Shown: positions 1 to 5,699 of the stretch, one piece after another
Position numbering within the stretch: the stretch's first letter is position 1
How the letters are laid out: each line of letters opens with the position of its first letter
Assembly: GCA_015662785.1 (NCBI GenBank)
Contig: DQTM01000033.1
Location: 1 to 5,699, forward strand
DNA: 5,699 nt
Direction: 5' to 3'
DNA from: Sulfurospirillum arcachonense
GTDB taxonomy: Bacteria; Campylobacterota; Campylobacteria; Campylobacterales; Sulfurospirillaceae
Notes under the pieces: model-generated
Told to the model about the DNA's origin: nothing
Database searches by the model: none
Seen by the model: only the letters and a program-made list of their open reading frames with translations
Translations under genes and position numbers: made by a program

Positions 1-204
1 CGTGTTCTTCATCACTTCTTAGTCCAATAACTTTTTTGATAACAATAAAAACAACAAATGCAATAGGAAAAGTAAAAAGACCTACAACAACAATGTCTTT
101 CAGTTGAGTAAGCAAAGAAAAATCAGGTGCCATAAAAATGATAAGTACTGCGGAAAATATAAGGAAAAAGTGTCTATTACGTATTGTAATTCTGTAGCTT
201 CCAT
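1..204 (-). pseudogene. Collapsed remnant of an ammonium transporter (Amt/MEP/Rh) gene, runs off the window
   Basis: Reading leftwards from the ATG at 204-202, the first frame gives MEATELQYVIDT, the usual opening of an Amt protein, but it drifts out of sense and stops at 102-100. From the T run at 169-165 the next frame gives FFLIFSAVLIIFMAPDFSLL, which matches the first Amt transmembrane helix, so one T appears to be missing. After about 115-107 this frame changes directly to TQLKDIVVVGLFTFPIAF and then IKKVIGLRSDEEH, the last Amt transmembrane helix and the start of its cytosolic tail, and leaves the window at base 1. About nine central transmembrane helices of the roughly 400-residue family are absent. 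I see no convincing ribosome binding site. Amt normally moves ammonium across the inner membrane and is plugged by P-II, whose gene lies just upstream. A short membrane peptide from the ATG at 133-131 is possible but unlikely. Confidence 0.62.
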
Positions 205-213
205 AATTTGGGT

Positions 214-253
214 TTAAGCCTTTTTTGTTTAATTTTACACAAAAAAGGCTTAA
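214..253. repeat. Perfect 14-bp inverted repeat (hairpin) between P-II gene and amt remnant
   Basis: The left arm TTAAGCCTTTTTTG (214-227) and the right arm CAAAAAAGGCTTAA (240-253) are exact reverse complements around a 12-base A+T-rich loop. The hairpin begins 36 bases beyond the P-II stop codon and ends 10 bases before the ATG of the amt remnant. It could end or attenuate P-II transcription. However, its T run lies inside the stem and no T tail follows on the minus strand, so it is not a textbook terminator. Processing or mRNA stabilisation between the two genes is an alternative. Confidence 0.6.
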
Positions 254-288
254 CTATGTTGGTTATTTTTAACCATTTTTAGTTTTTG

Positions 289-660
<372 letters not shown>

Positions 661-690
661 CTACTTTTCTTTGATAAAGCTATAATTTTT

Positions 691-709
691 ATGATTATAA
701 AATAATCAT
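691..709. repeat. 19-bp A+T-rich palindrome after the isomerase stop, upstream of the P-II gene
   Basis: ATGATTAT (691-698) and ATAATCAT (702-709) are perfect reverse complements around AAA. The element touches the isomerase stop codon at 710-712 and lies about 30 bases upstream of the candidate P-II -10 box. It could be a weak terminator for the upstream operon or an operator for P-II. It has no G+C-rich stem and no T tail on the minus strand, so an intrinsic terminator is doubtful. Confidence 0.45.
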
Positions 710-1234
710 TTACTTAAAGTAAGCTTTTATTATCTTTATTTCTTCAACTGGCTTATCTCTTCCGTCTACTTTTGTATTTTCTATCATATTCATAACATCA
801 AAACCATCAACTACTTCACCAAATATAGTGTGTCTTCCATTTAACCAAGGTGTTGGTTTTGTTGTTATAAAAAATTGACTTCCATTTGTATTACGACCTG
901 AATTTGCCATAGCTAATATGCCACTTCTATCAAATACAATGCCCGGAGCAAACTCATCTTTAAAAGGTTTCCCCCAAAGCGAATTCCCACCACGCCCTGT
1001 TCCAGTTGGGTCTCCACCTTGAATCATAAAGTTTTTGATAACTCTATGAAAAATGATGCCATCGTAATAACCTTTTTTTACTAAACCAACAAAATTTTCT
1101 ACTGTTTTTGGAGCAACCTCTGGAAAAAGTTTAAACTCTATTTTCCCTTTTGTTGTTTCAAAAACTACACTCTGTTCTGCACTAAAAAGTAAAGTTGTAA
1201 AACTTAACAACACTAAAAAAACTATTTTTCTCAT
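710..1234 (-). CDS. Exported cyclophilin-type peptidyl-prolyl cis-trans isomerase
   Basis: This 174-residue protein has a Sec signal peptide (about residues 1-19, cleavage likely after LLFSA) followed by a complete bacterial cyclophilin domain at about 22-173. Cyclophilins isomerise Xaa-Pro bonds and assist folding, here presumably in the periplasm. The family signature [15 protein letters not shown] spans 62-76. The active-site residues are all visible: Arg64, Phe69, Met70, Gln72, Phe121, Trp130 and His135. The motif [10 protein letters not shown] at 115-124 is also typical. Its ATG (1234-1232) immediately follows the response-regulator stop codon (1237-1235). The likely ribosome binding site GAAGAGG lies inside the end of that gene, so translation is probably coupled and transcription shared. 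It resembles PpiA-type periplasmic enzymes, but orthology was not tested. The link to the signalling genes may be no more than cotranscription. Confidence 0.95.
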   Translation of the reverse strand: MRKIVFLVLLSFTTLLFSAEQSVVFETTKGKIEFKLFPEVAPKTVENFVGLVKKGYYDGIIFHRVIKNFMIQGGDPTGTGRGGNSLWGKPFKDEFAPGIVFDRSGILAMANSGRNTNGSQFFITTKPTPWLNGRHTIFGEVVDGFDVMNMIENTKVDGRDKPVEEIKIIKAYFK

Positions 1235-1894
1235 TTATGCCTCTTCTTTTATAAATTTTGTATTTTGGAAACGATACACTTTATTTTTTATTTTTTCTAA
1301 AACACCTGCTTGGATTAGTTGTTTGAACATGTTAACCACTGTTGGTTTACTAACCCCAATGTTATCCATTATATCTTGGTATGAACCATAAAAGACATGT
1401 TCTTTGTCAAGATTATTGATTATATATTTTAAAATTTCAATCTTTTTCCCACCTACAAGAATGGAAAGAGCATCTACCATGTAAGAACAACCCTTAAGTT
1501 CCTCTTTTTGAACTTTTGGCAGCATTACTGTATAGACTGCATTTATCAAGTCTTTTATATTTATCGGTTTTGTTATAAAACCATCTACTTTCAGTTTTAT
1601 AGCTTCCATCAAATATTCAGTCTCTGTAAAAGCTGTAGTTATAATTGCAGGAGTATCTTTACCTGCTTCTTTTAACTCTTTTAGCATGTCTGTACCATTT
1701 TTATGAGGCATCATGATGTCAGTTACAATAATATCTATATCATCTTCAAGAGCCATTTTCAGACCCTCTTCTCCATCACTAGCTACTCTTACTTCTTTTA
1801 CGAAATCATCAAGTATCATCTTTGTCTGATTTTGTACACTCTGCTCATCCTCTACATACAATAGAACACAATCTTTTAAACAATTTAAGTCCAT
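1235..1894 (-). CDS. Response regulator: receiver domain plus RepL-like winged-helix output
   Basis: This 219-residue protein begins with a CheY-type receiver at about 8-125. The acidic pair Glu15/Asp16, phospho-acceptor Asp59 in VTDIMMP, switch Thr87, Phe106 and Lys109 in the KP motif are all present, so it should accept phosphate from the adjacent kinase. After a linker, residues about 143-210 form a predicted winged helix: GGKKIEILKYIINNLDK, then YGSYQDIMDNIGVSKPTVVN as the helix-turn-helix, then LIQAGVLEKIKNKVYRF as the wing. This resembles the RepL/MarR-like fold more than OmpR, NarL or NtrC outputs. That call is from memory of the family pattern, not a search. It probably binds DNA, possibly to regulate its own operon. 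The start follows a tandem TAA TAG, 3 bases after the kinase gene, with AGAAAGGG as ribosome binding site. The regulator name is unknown to me. Confidence 0.93.
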   Translation of the reverse strand: MDLNCLKDCVLLYVEDEQSVQNQTKMILDDFVKEVRVASDGEEGLKMALEDDIDIIVTDIMMPHKNGTDMLKELKEAGKDTPAIITTAFTETEYLMEAIKLKVDGFITKPINIKDLINAVYTVMLPKVQKEELKGCSYMVDALSILVGGKKIEILKYIINNLDKEHVFYGSYQDIMDNIGVSKPTVVNMFKQLIQAGVLEKIKNKVYRFQNTKFIKEEA

Positions 1895-1897
1895 CTA

Positions 1898-3520
1898 TTA
1901 CCCTTTCTCTTTTTCATTTATAGGCATCAATATCTTGATACAAGCACACTTCTCATAAACTTCTTTATCTTCAAAAAATTTATGAGAAATGTTTTCTACT
2001 TCAATTGAGCCATGCATCTGTTTCTCTATAATCTCTTTTGACATATAGAGCCCTATCCCCGTTCCACTACTTTGGTGTTTTGTTGTAAAGTACGGATCAA
2101 ACATCCTGTCTATCACCTCTACGGGAACTCCACCACCATTGTCTATTACTAAAATCTCTCCACGCTTACTTTCACTCTCTAATTTTACTATAATCTCTAT
2201 ATTTCTTTCTTGATTTTCTCTGTCTTGAAGAACATCTTTTGAGTTTGAAAACAGATTCATCATAACTTGAGAAAACTCATTTGGATAACCTAAAGTCTCA
2301 AAATCCTCTTCACATATCAAGTTCATTTTTATATCTTGTTTTTCATAATAGTGCTGAACTAAATCAATTGATTCTTGTATAGTTCTCTTTGCACTAAAAT
2401 TCTCTTCAATCTTATTTGGTTTAAAAAAGTTTCTAAAATCATCTATTGTTCTTGACATAGAAGTTGCCAGTTTTATTCCTTCATCCACTTGAGAATCTAT
2501 AAACTTGTCATCAAGCTTACCTAACATCTGTTTCATCTGAAAACTCTGTATTATAAGAACTATAGCATTTAGGGGCTGTCTCCACTGGTGGGCTATATTT
2601 CCTACCATTTCACCCATAGCCGCTAGTCTTGATTGCCTAAACATAATTTGGTCTTTTTGACGACTCTGTTCAACTTCAAGGGCAATTTTGTCTTCTAAGG
2701 CACTATTTAAATCTTGTAGTTCTTTTGTTTTTGCATCAACCATTCTTGCAAGTTGACCATGAAGAAGTCTAATGTTTTGTAGAATTACTGTGGCAAGAAG
2801 TGCTGCAATTGCTATAGTCCCTATAGTTGCAGCTACAATCCACTCAAATGTATTCTCATATACTGCTTCTGTTCTTTGTTTTCCACTACTAGCAACTTCA
2901 AGGTTAAGGCTTATGAGTTGAGTAAGATGAATATTTATAGAGTTTACACTAGGATAAAGGTCATCTTGTAGACGTACAAAAGCATCACCAGTATGATTTC
3001 TACCAAACATATTAAATATATCAACCAAAATAGTGTCAATCTTTCTTATTTTTTGTTCAATAGAGTGAATCATATCATCTTCTAATGACTTTGTTTTTTT
3101 CTTATTCTCCAAATTGATTAGTCTTACAGATTGTGCCATATCTACCATCCAATCCGTTTCATTTATCGATAGACTAGTTTTATATTCGCTCCAATCTCTT
3201 CTTATAAGTTCTTGAGCAAGCAAGATAATACTTTCTCCATCATTAACACTTATATGACTGCTCTCTATATCTCTTAGGGTATCTAGTATATTGACTGTAT
3301 AAATATCTTTTATCTTTTCTAGACGAATAACTGGAACCATACGCTTGTCATAAAGAATATCGAAGTCTCCCTTAATACGGTTCAAACTCATATGAGCAAA
3401 ACTTCCAATAAAAAGCATACCAACAACCATAATTAGAAACAATAGACTAGTTTTCCTAGCTATTGTCATGTTATCTATGCTACCCATAAAATCTTTAAAT
3501 GGTCGATTAATCTTTTTCAT
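1898..3520 (-). CDS. Membrane sensor histidine kinase with periplasmic helical domain
   Basis: This is a 540-residue inner-membrane kinase. Transmembrane helix 1 is at about 25-46 and helix 2 at about 227-248. Together they enclose a roughly 180-residue mostly helical periplasmic region resembling four-helix-bundle sensors. No HAMP domain is evident. A coiled coil at about 255-295 leads to the HisKA-like box with phospho-acceptor His311 in NIAHQWRQPLN. The ATPase domain shows the N-box (Asn422, Asn426), the G1 box VIDNGGGVP at 458-466, the F-box FDPYFTTK at 474-481 and the G2 box GTGIGLYMSK at 486-495, so it looks catalytically complete. This HQWRQPLN kinase type is frequent in Campylobacterota. 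The start lies within the 3' end of the binding-protein gene (14-bp overlap), and the regulator gene follows 3 bases downstream. The natural reading is a two-component pair whose input comes through the binding protein. The ligand is unknown. Confidence 0.95.
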   Translation of the reverse strand: MKKINRPFKDFMGSIDNMTIARKTSLLFLIMVVGMLFIGSFAHMSLNRIKGDFDILYDKRMVPVIRLEKIKDIYTVNILDTLRDIESSHISVNDGESIILLAQELIRRDWSEYKTSLSINETDWMVDMAQSVRLINLENKKKTKSLEDDMIHSIEQKIRKIDTILVDIFNMFGRNHTGDAFVRLQDDLYPSVNSINIHLTQLISLNLEVASSGKQRTEAVYENTFEWIVAATIGTIAIAALLATVILQNIRLLHGQLARMVDAKTKELQDLNSALEDKIALEVEQSRQKDQIMFRQSRLAAMGEMVGNIAHQWRQPLNAIVLIIQSFQMKQMLGKLDDKFIDSQVDEGIKLATSMSRTIDDFRNFFKPNKIEENFSAKRTIQESIDLVQHYYEKQDIKMNLICEEDFETLGYPNEFSQVMMNLFSNSKDVLQDRENQERNIEIIVKLESESKRGEILVIDNGGGVPVEVIDRMFDPYFTTKHQSSGTGIGLYMSKEIIEKQMHGSIEVENISHKFFEDKEVYEKCACIKILMPINEKEKG

Positions 3521-4664
3521 TTATATCCCAAAAGATACCGTCATTGTAATAAGTTAAATAAACATTGTTTAGGCATTTACATACTCGCCTACTCTCTTCA
3601 ACATCTTGATTGTTTTTAATCTCACGAAAAAGATATCTCATCTCATCTATAAAATCTTCTTTCGTAAAATCTTTTCCTACTCTTTTGAACAGCTCTGTTG
3701 TCATTTTAGCAATAAAAAATCCTTCTAAAGATACATAACTATACTCTATATTTGGATTGTATCTATCCATAAGTTGTCTATATAGCCCTACTTCTTGGGA
3801 TAAAGCCCCCCATGGAGATGGTACAACTTGAGAGAAAATTATGTTTTCTACTTTTTCATCTAAAGCATTTAATAACATTCTAGAACCAATAAAAGAGATT
3901 GCTCCAAACTTGATACCTTGAAGATTTTTATCTTTTCTTGCTCTTTTTATAAATTCTGCAGTTGGTTTAGTAGCGCCTATCATGATAACTACTTGTGGTT
4001 TGTTTTGAGATATTTCATATAGAGCATTTCCAACAGAGAGAGTATTCCTTTTGTAACTTCCTTCAGCTACTAAACCCATATTCCGTTTTCTAAGTGCCTC
4101 TTTGACTCCCATTAAACCTGAACGACCATAACTATCATTTTGATAAAAAACTGCTATTTCACTATTTTCTTCTTCATCTACAAAATATTTTATTAGTGAT
4201 TCTATCTCTTTTGCATAGCTGGTTCTTCCATTTAGAACCAATGGATTTCTTGGAGTTTGTCTTAAAAAATCTGCTCCAGTAAATGCTCCTATATAAGGTA
4301 TTCTATATTTTACTGCTACAGGTAAAGCTACTTTACTAGTTGGTGTTCCTATAAATCCTAAAAGTGCAAATACTCTTTGTTTTTTTATAAGTTCTTCTGC
4401 ATTTTCTAATGTTATCTTTGGTTCATACTTATCGTCTCTTGTAATGACTCTAAATACTCTACCATAGATTCCACCTTGTTCATTTATGTGCTTAAAGTAA
4501 GCATTGACCCCAAGCATCAGCTCATCTCCAAGAGAGTGAAGATTTCCACTAAAAGGTCCGCTCATACCGAGCCTTATCTCTTTTTCATCATAATAAGAGC
4601 CAAAATTAACAAATGGTAAAGAAAAAGCAATCAATATTGCCAAAGCTATTATATACTTATACAT
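3507..4664 (-). CDS. Periplasmic substrate-binding-type protein (Leu/Ile/Val-binding family), probable sensor subunit
   Basis: This 385-residue protein has an N-terminal hydrophobic export segment (about 3-22). No cysteine follows it, so it is not a lipoprotein, and whether the segment is cleaved or anchors the protein is unclear. The rest matches type I periplasmic-binding proteins of the branched-chain amino-acid class (Peripla_BP_6): IRLGMSGPFSG at 30-40, INEQGGIYGR at 60-69, ALLGFIGTPTSKVALPVA at about 100-117, and the second lobe from AVFYQNDSYG at 171-180. No permease or ATPase gene accompanies it. It overlaps the kinase gene by 14 bp, so I infer that it delivers a ligand signal to the kinase, as TorT or LuxP do for their kinases. 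The ligand cannot be deduced. The tail carries a C-K-C motif (Cys362, Cys364). No Shine-Dalgarno sequence is visible before the ATG, but no other start keeps the export segment. Confidence 0.92.
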   Translation of the reverse strand: MYKYIIALAILIAFSLPFVNFGSYYDEKEIRLGMSGPFSGNLHSLGDELMLGVNAYFKHINEQGGIYGRVFRVITRDDKYEPKITLENAEELIKKQRVFALLGFIGTPTSKVALPVAVKYRIPYIGAFTGADFLRQTPRNPLVLNGRTSYAKEIESLIKYFVDEEENSEIAVFYQNDSYGRSGLMGVKEALRKRNMGLVAEGSYKRNTLSVGNALYEISQNKPQVVIMIGATKPTAEFIKRARKDKNLQGIKFGAISFIGSRMLLNALDEKVENIIFSQVVPSPWGALSQEVGLYRQLMDRYNPNIEYSYVSLEGFFIAKMTTELFKRVGKDFTKEDFIDEMRYLFREIKNNQDVEESRRVCKCLNNVYLTYYNDGIFWDINEKD

Positions 4665-4667
4665 AAA

Positions 4668-4676
4668 TGATATAAT
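4668..4676 (+). promoter_or_regulatory. Candidate extended -10 promoter for the methyltransferase gene
   Basis: TGATATAAT matches an extended -10 element (TGN followed by a consensus TATAAT at 4671-4676). Transcription would start near 4683, leaving a leader of roughly 48 bases before the ATG at 4731. No -35 box is recognisable. In this A+T-rich DNA a chance match is possible. The same bases overlap the region where the divergent binding-protein promoter must lie. Confidence 0.4.
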
Positions 4677-4694
4677 AGCGATATATAACTTAAT

Positions 4695-4714
4695 TAGTAA
4701 ATAAATATTTACTA
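4695..4714. promoter_or_regulatory. 20-bp perfect palindrome in the divergent intergenic region, candidate operator
   Basis: TAGTAAATA (4695-4703) and TATTTACTA (4706-4714) are exact reverse complements around AA. The element sits near the middle of the only 66 bases between the divergent binding-protein and methyltransferase genes. Its size and symmetry suit a dimeric helix-turn-helix protein, and the winged-helix response regulator of this operon is a natural candidate. Its very low G+C content means chance cannot be dismissed. Confidence 0.45.
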
Positions 4715-4730
4715 TACTTATGGAAAACTA

Positions 4731-5366
4731 ATGAAATGTGCTATATGTAACACTCAAACAGCAAGTTTAGAAGATACTCAACTAAATAAAGTATTCTTCC
4801 ACTGTTACTCTTGTGAACTAATCTTTTTAGATAAAAAATTTTACGTTTCTTGCATTGATGAAAAAAATCAATACGACCATCACAACAATAGCCTAGAAAA
4901 TGAAGGTTATGTAAAAATGTTCAATGACTTTTTAGACTTCACACTTGAAAGTTTACATGTAAAGAGTGTCTTAGACTTTGGAAGTGGTCCAACACCTGTT
5001 TTGGCTGAGCTTTTAAAAAGAAGAAATTTACATGTAGAGTATTTTGACAAATTTTATCAACCCAAAAAAGTATATGAAAACAAAAAATATGACCTCATCA
5101 CTTCAACAGAAGTTTTTGAACACTTAGAAAATCCAAAAGAGGTTTTGAATTTTTTAGCAAATCACCTAACTCCAAATGGTACTATTTCACTTATGACACT
5201 TTTTCACACCAATACTAAAGAAGACTTCCTAAAATGGTGGTACAGAAGAGATCCAACACACATAACTTTTTTCACACCCAAAACCATAGAAACTATGGCA
5301 AAAGAGTGTGGATTAAAAGTGCAAAAACACGACAACAAACGAATCATACTACTATCCAAAGTTTAG
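4731..5366 (+). CDS. Class I SAM-dependent methyltransferase with N-terminal zinc-knuckle
   Basis: This 211-residue cytosolic protein opens with two CXXC pairs (Cys3/Cys6 and Cys25/Cys28) that probably bind zinc. A Rossmann-fold methyltransferase domain of the Methyltransf_23 type follows. Motif I is VLDFGSGPTP at 80-89, the acidic end of strand 2 is Asp106, and motif YDLITSTEVFEHLENP spans 120-135, with LTPNGTISL at 146-154 as the following strand. The WYRRDPTHITFFTPKT segment at 170-185 is typical of this group, whose members often modify small metabolites, sugars or quinone-like compounds. The substrate cannot be assigned here. The start is supported by GGAAAA about six bases upstream. An earlier ATG at 4720 hits a stop after three codons. 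The gene stands alone, diverges from the signalling operon and converges with the cytochrome gene, and its stop codon lies within the terminator stem. Confidence 0.92.
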   Translation: MKCAICNTQTASLEDTQLNKVFFHCYSCELIFLDKKFYVSCIDEKNQYDHHNNSLENEGYVKMFNDFLDFTLESLHVKSVLDFGSGPTPVLAELLKRRNLHVEYFDKFYQPKKVYENKKYDLITSTEVFEHLENPKEVLNFLANHLTPNGTISLMTLFHTNTKEDFLKWWYRRDPTHITFFTPKTIETMAKECGLKVQKHDNKRIILLSKV

Positions 5367-5393
5367 ATTTGGGGTCAGCCCCTAAATCTAAAC
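5361..5393. terminator. Bidirectional intrinsic terminator between converging genes
   Basis: The left arm GTTTAGATTTGGGG (5361-5374) pairs with CCCCTAAATCTAAAC (5379-5393) around the tetraloop TCAG. One unpaired base interrupts an otherwise complete stem with a 4-bp G:C core. On the plus strand it is followed by TTCTATTTTAG, a T-rich tail. On the minus strand only CTTTGG follows. The left arm includes the methyltransferase stop codon (5364-5366), and the right arm ends 2 bases from the cytochrome stop, so one hairpin serves both converging genes. Termination is expected to be stronger for the plus strand. Confidence 0.85.
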
Positions 5394-5395
5394 TT

Positions 5396-5692
5396 CTATT
5401 TTAGTGTTGTAATATACTCAGATACTGCTTCTATTTTTGCATCATCATATGAGGCAACTTGACCTTTCATAAGTCCTTTCATTGCTCCTCCATATGTACC
5501 ATCTTTGTAGCCTTTTATAGAAGCTATTAACTGCTCCTTTGACCAACCTTGAATAATTTGTGATTTATTTAGAGCCTTTTTCTCAGCTTTAGCTCCATGA
5601 CAAGCTGCACATTTTTTATATAAACTTGCTCCATCATTTGCCATCAAACTTAATGCAAAAACCGTTGTTAGTAGTAAAATAACTTTTTTCAT
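5396..5692 (-). CDS. Small periplasmic class I cytochrome c (c553-like)
   Basis: This 98-residue protein has a Sec signal peptide (about 1-18, cleavage likely after LSLMA) and a mature domain of about 80 residues. A single haem c site CAACH (Cys28, Cys31, His32) is visible. The sixth ligand is probably a methionine in GGAMKGLMKGQ (Met71 or Met75). The C-terminal helix DAKIEAVSEYITTLK at 84-98 packs against the haem in this fold. Such cytochromes carry single electrons in the periplasm between respiratory complexes, for example from the bc1 complex to a terminal oxidase or reductase. The actual partners are not shown by the sequence. Spacing and size resemble the cytochrome c553 proteins of Campylobacterota. 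Only 7 bases lie upstream of its ATG inside the window, so its promoter and ribosome binding site cannot be judged. It converges with the methyltransferase gene and shares its terminator. Confidence 0.95.
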   Translation of the reverse strand: MKKVILLLTTVFALSLMANDGASLYKKCAACHGAKAEKKALNKSQIIQGWSKEQLIASIKGYKDGTYGGAMKGLMKGQVASYDDAKIEAVSEYITTLK

Positions 5693-5699
5693 CTTGTAC

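Noticed and set aside
1..133. A short intact membrane-protein gene starting at the ATG at 133-131
   Set aside because: There is no ribosome binding site, and the residues before this ATG (FFLIFSAVLIIF) continue the Amt first-helix match. The ATG is therefore an internal methionine of a broken gene, not a start.
261..274. Small hairpin GGTTA-TTTT-TAACC just after the P-II stop
   Set aside because: A 5-bp A+T-rich stem is too weak. Its T-rich flank is on the plus strand, where no gene ends, so it is not reported as a terminator.
1235..1894. Plasmid or phage origin because of the RepL-like domain
   Set aside because: The domain is fused to a complete receiver next to its kinase, and no iterons, origin structure or mobility genes are visible.
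1898..3520. HAMP domain after the kinase's second membrane helix
   Set aside because: The segment after residue 248 reads as a continuous coiled coil running into the phospho-acceptor box, with no recognisable HAMP pattern.
4720..4731. Upstream ATG as an earlier start for the methyltransferase
   Set aside because: That ATG is followed by a stop codon after three codons (ATG GAA AAC TAA).

Overview
The window is strongly A+T-rich and carries compact bacterial genes. Several traits point to the Campylobacterota (Epsilonproteobacteria), probably a Sulfurimonas-like free-living member: the base composition, a small class I cytochrome c, a sensor kinase with an H-Q-W-R-Q-P-L-N phosphoacceptor box and no HAMP domain, and a P-II gene next to ammonium-transporter sequence. 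The genus is an inference from style. No search could be run.

Left end (1-709, all minus strand). A P-II nitrogen regulator gene (289-627) reads towards what should be its partner ammonium transporter gene. Only a wreck of that partner lies between it and the window edge: the first Amt transmembrane segment, broken by an apparent one-base loss, is joined directly to the last Amt transmembrane segment and C-terminal tail. A perfect 14-bp inverted repeat separates the two. This remnant is the least expected thing in the window.

Centre (710-4664, minus strand). Four genes are packed end to end: a periplasmic substrate-binding-type protein without transporter partners, a membrane histidine kinase overlapping it by 14 bp, a response regulator 3 bp further on, and an exported cyclophilin-type prolyl isomerase whose ATG abuts the regulator's stop codon. 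The arrangement suggests a signalling cassette. The binding protein would present a small ligand to the kinase's periplasmic helical domain, and the kinase would phosphorylate a regulator with an uncommon RepL-like winged-helix output. The isomerase is probably cotranscribed and may assist periplasmic folding.

Right end (4665-5699). A 66-bp divergent intergenic region holds a 20-bp perfect palindrome and a good extended -10 box. A plus-strand SAM-dependent methyltransferase with an N-terminal four-cysteine knuckle follows. It converges on a minus-strand class I c-type cytochrome across a compact, apparently bidirectional terminator.

No RNA gene, CRISPR array, insertion sequence or phage gene was seen. 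The most interesting items are the collapsed amt remnant beside an intact P-II gene, and the binding protein/kinase/RepL-type-regulator cassette with its candidate operator.
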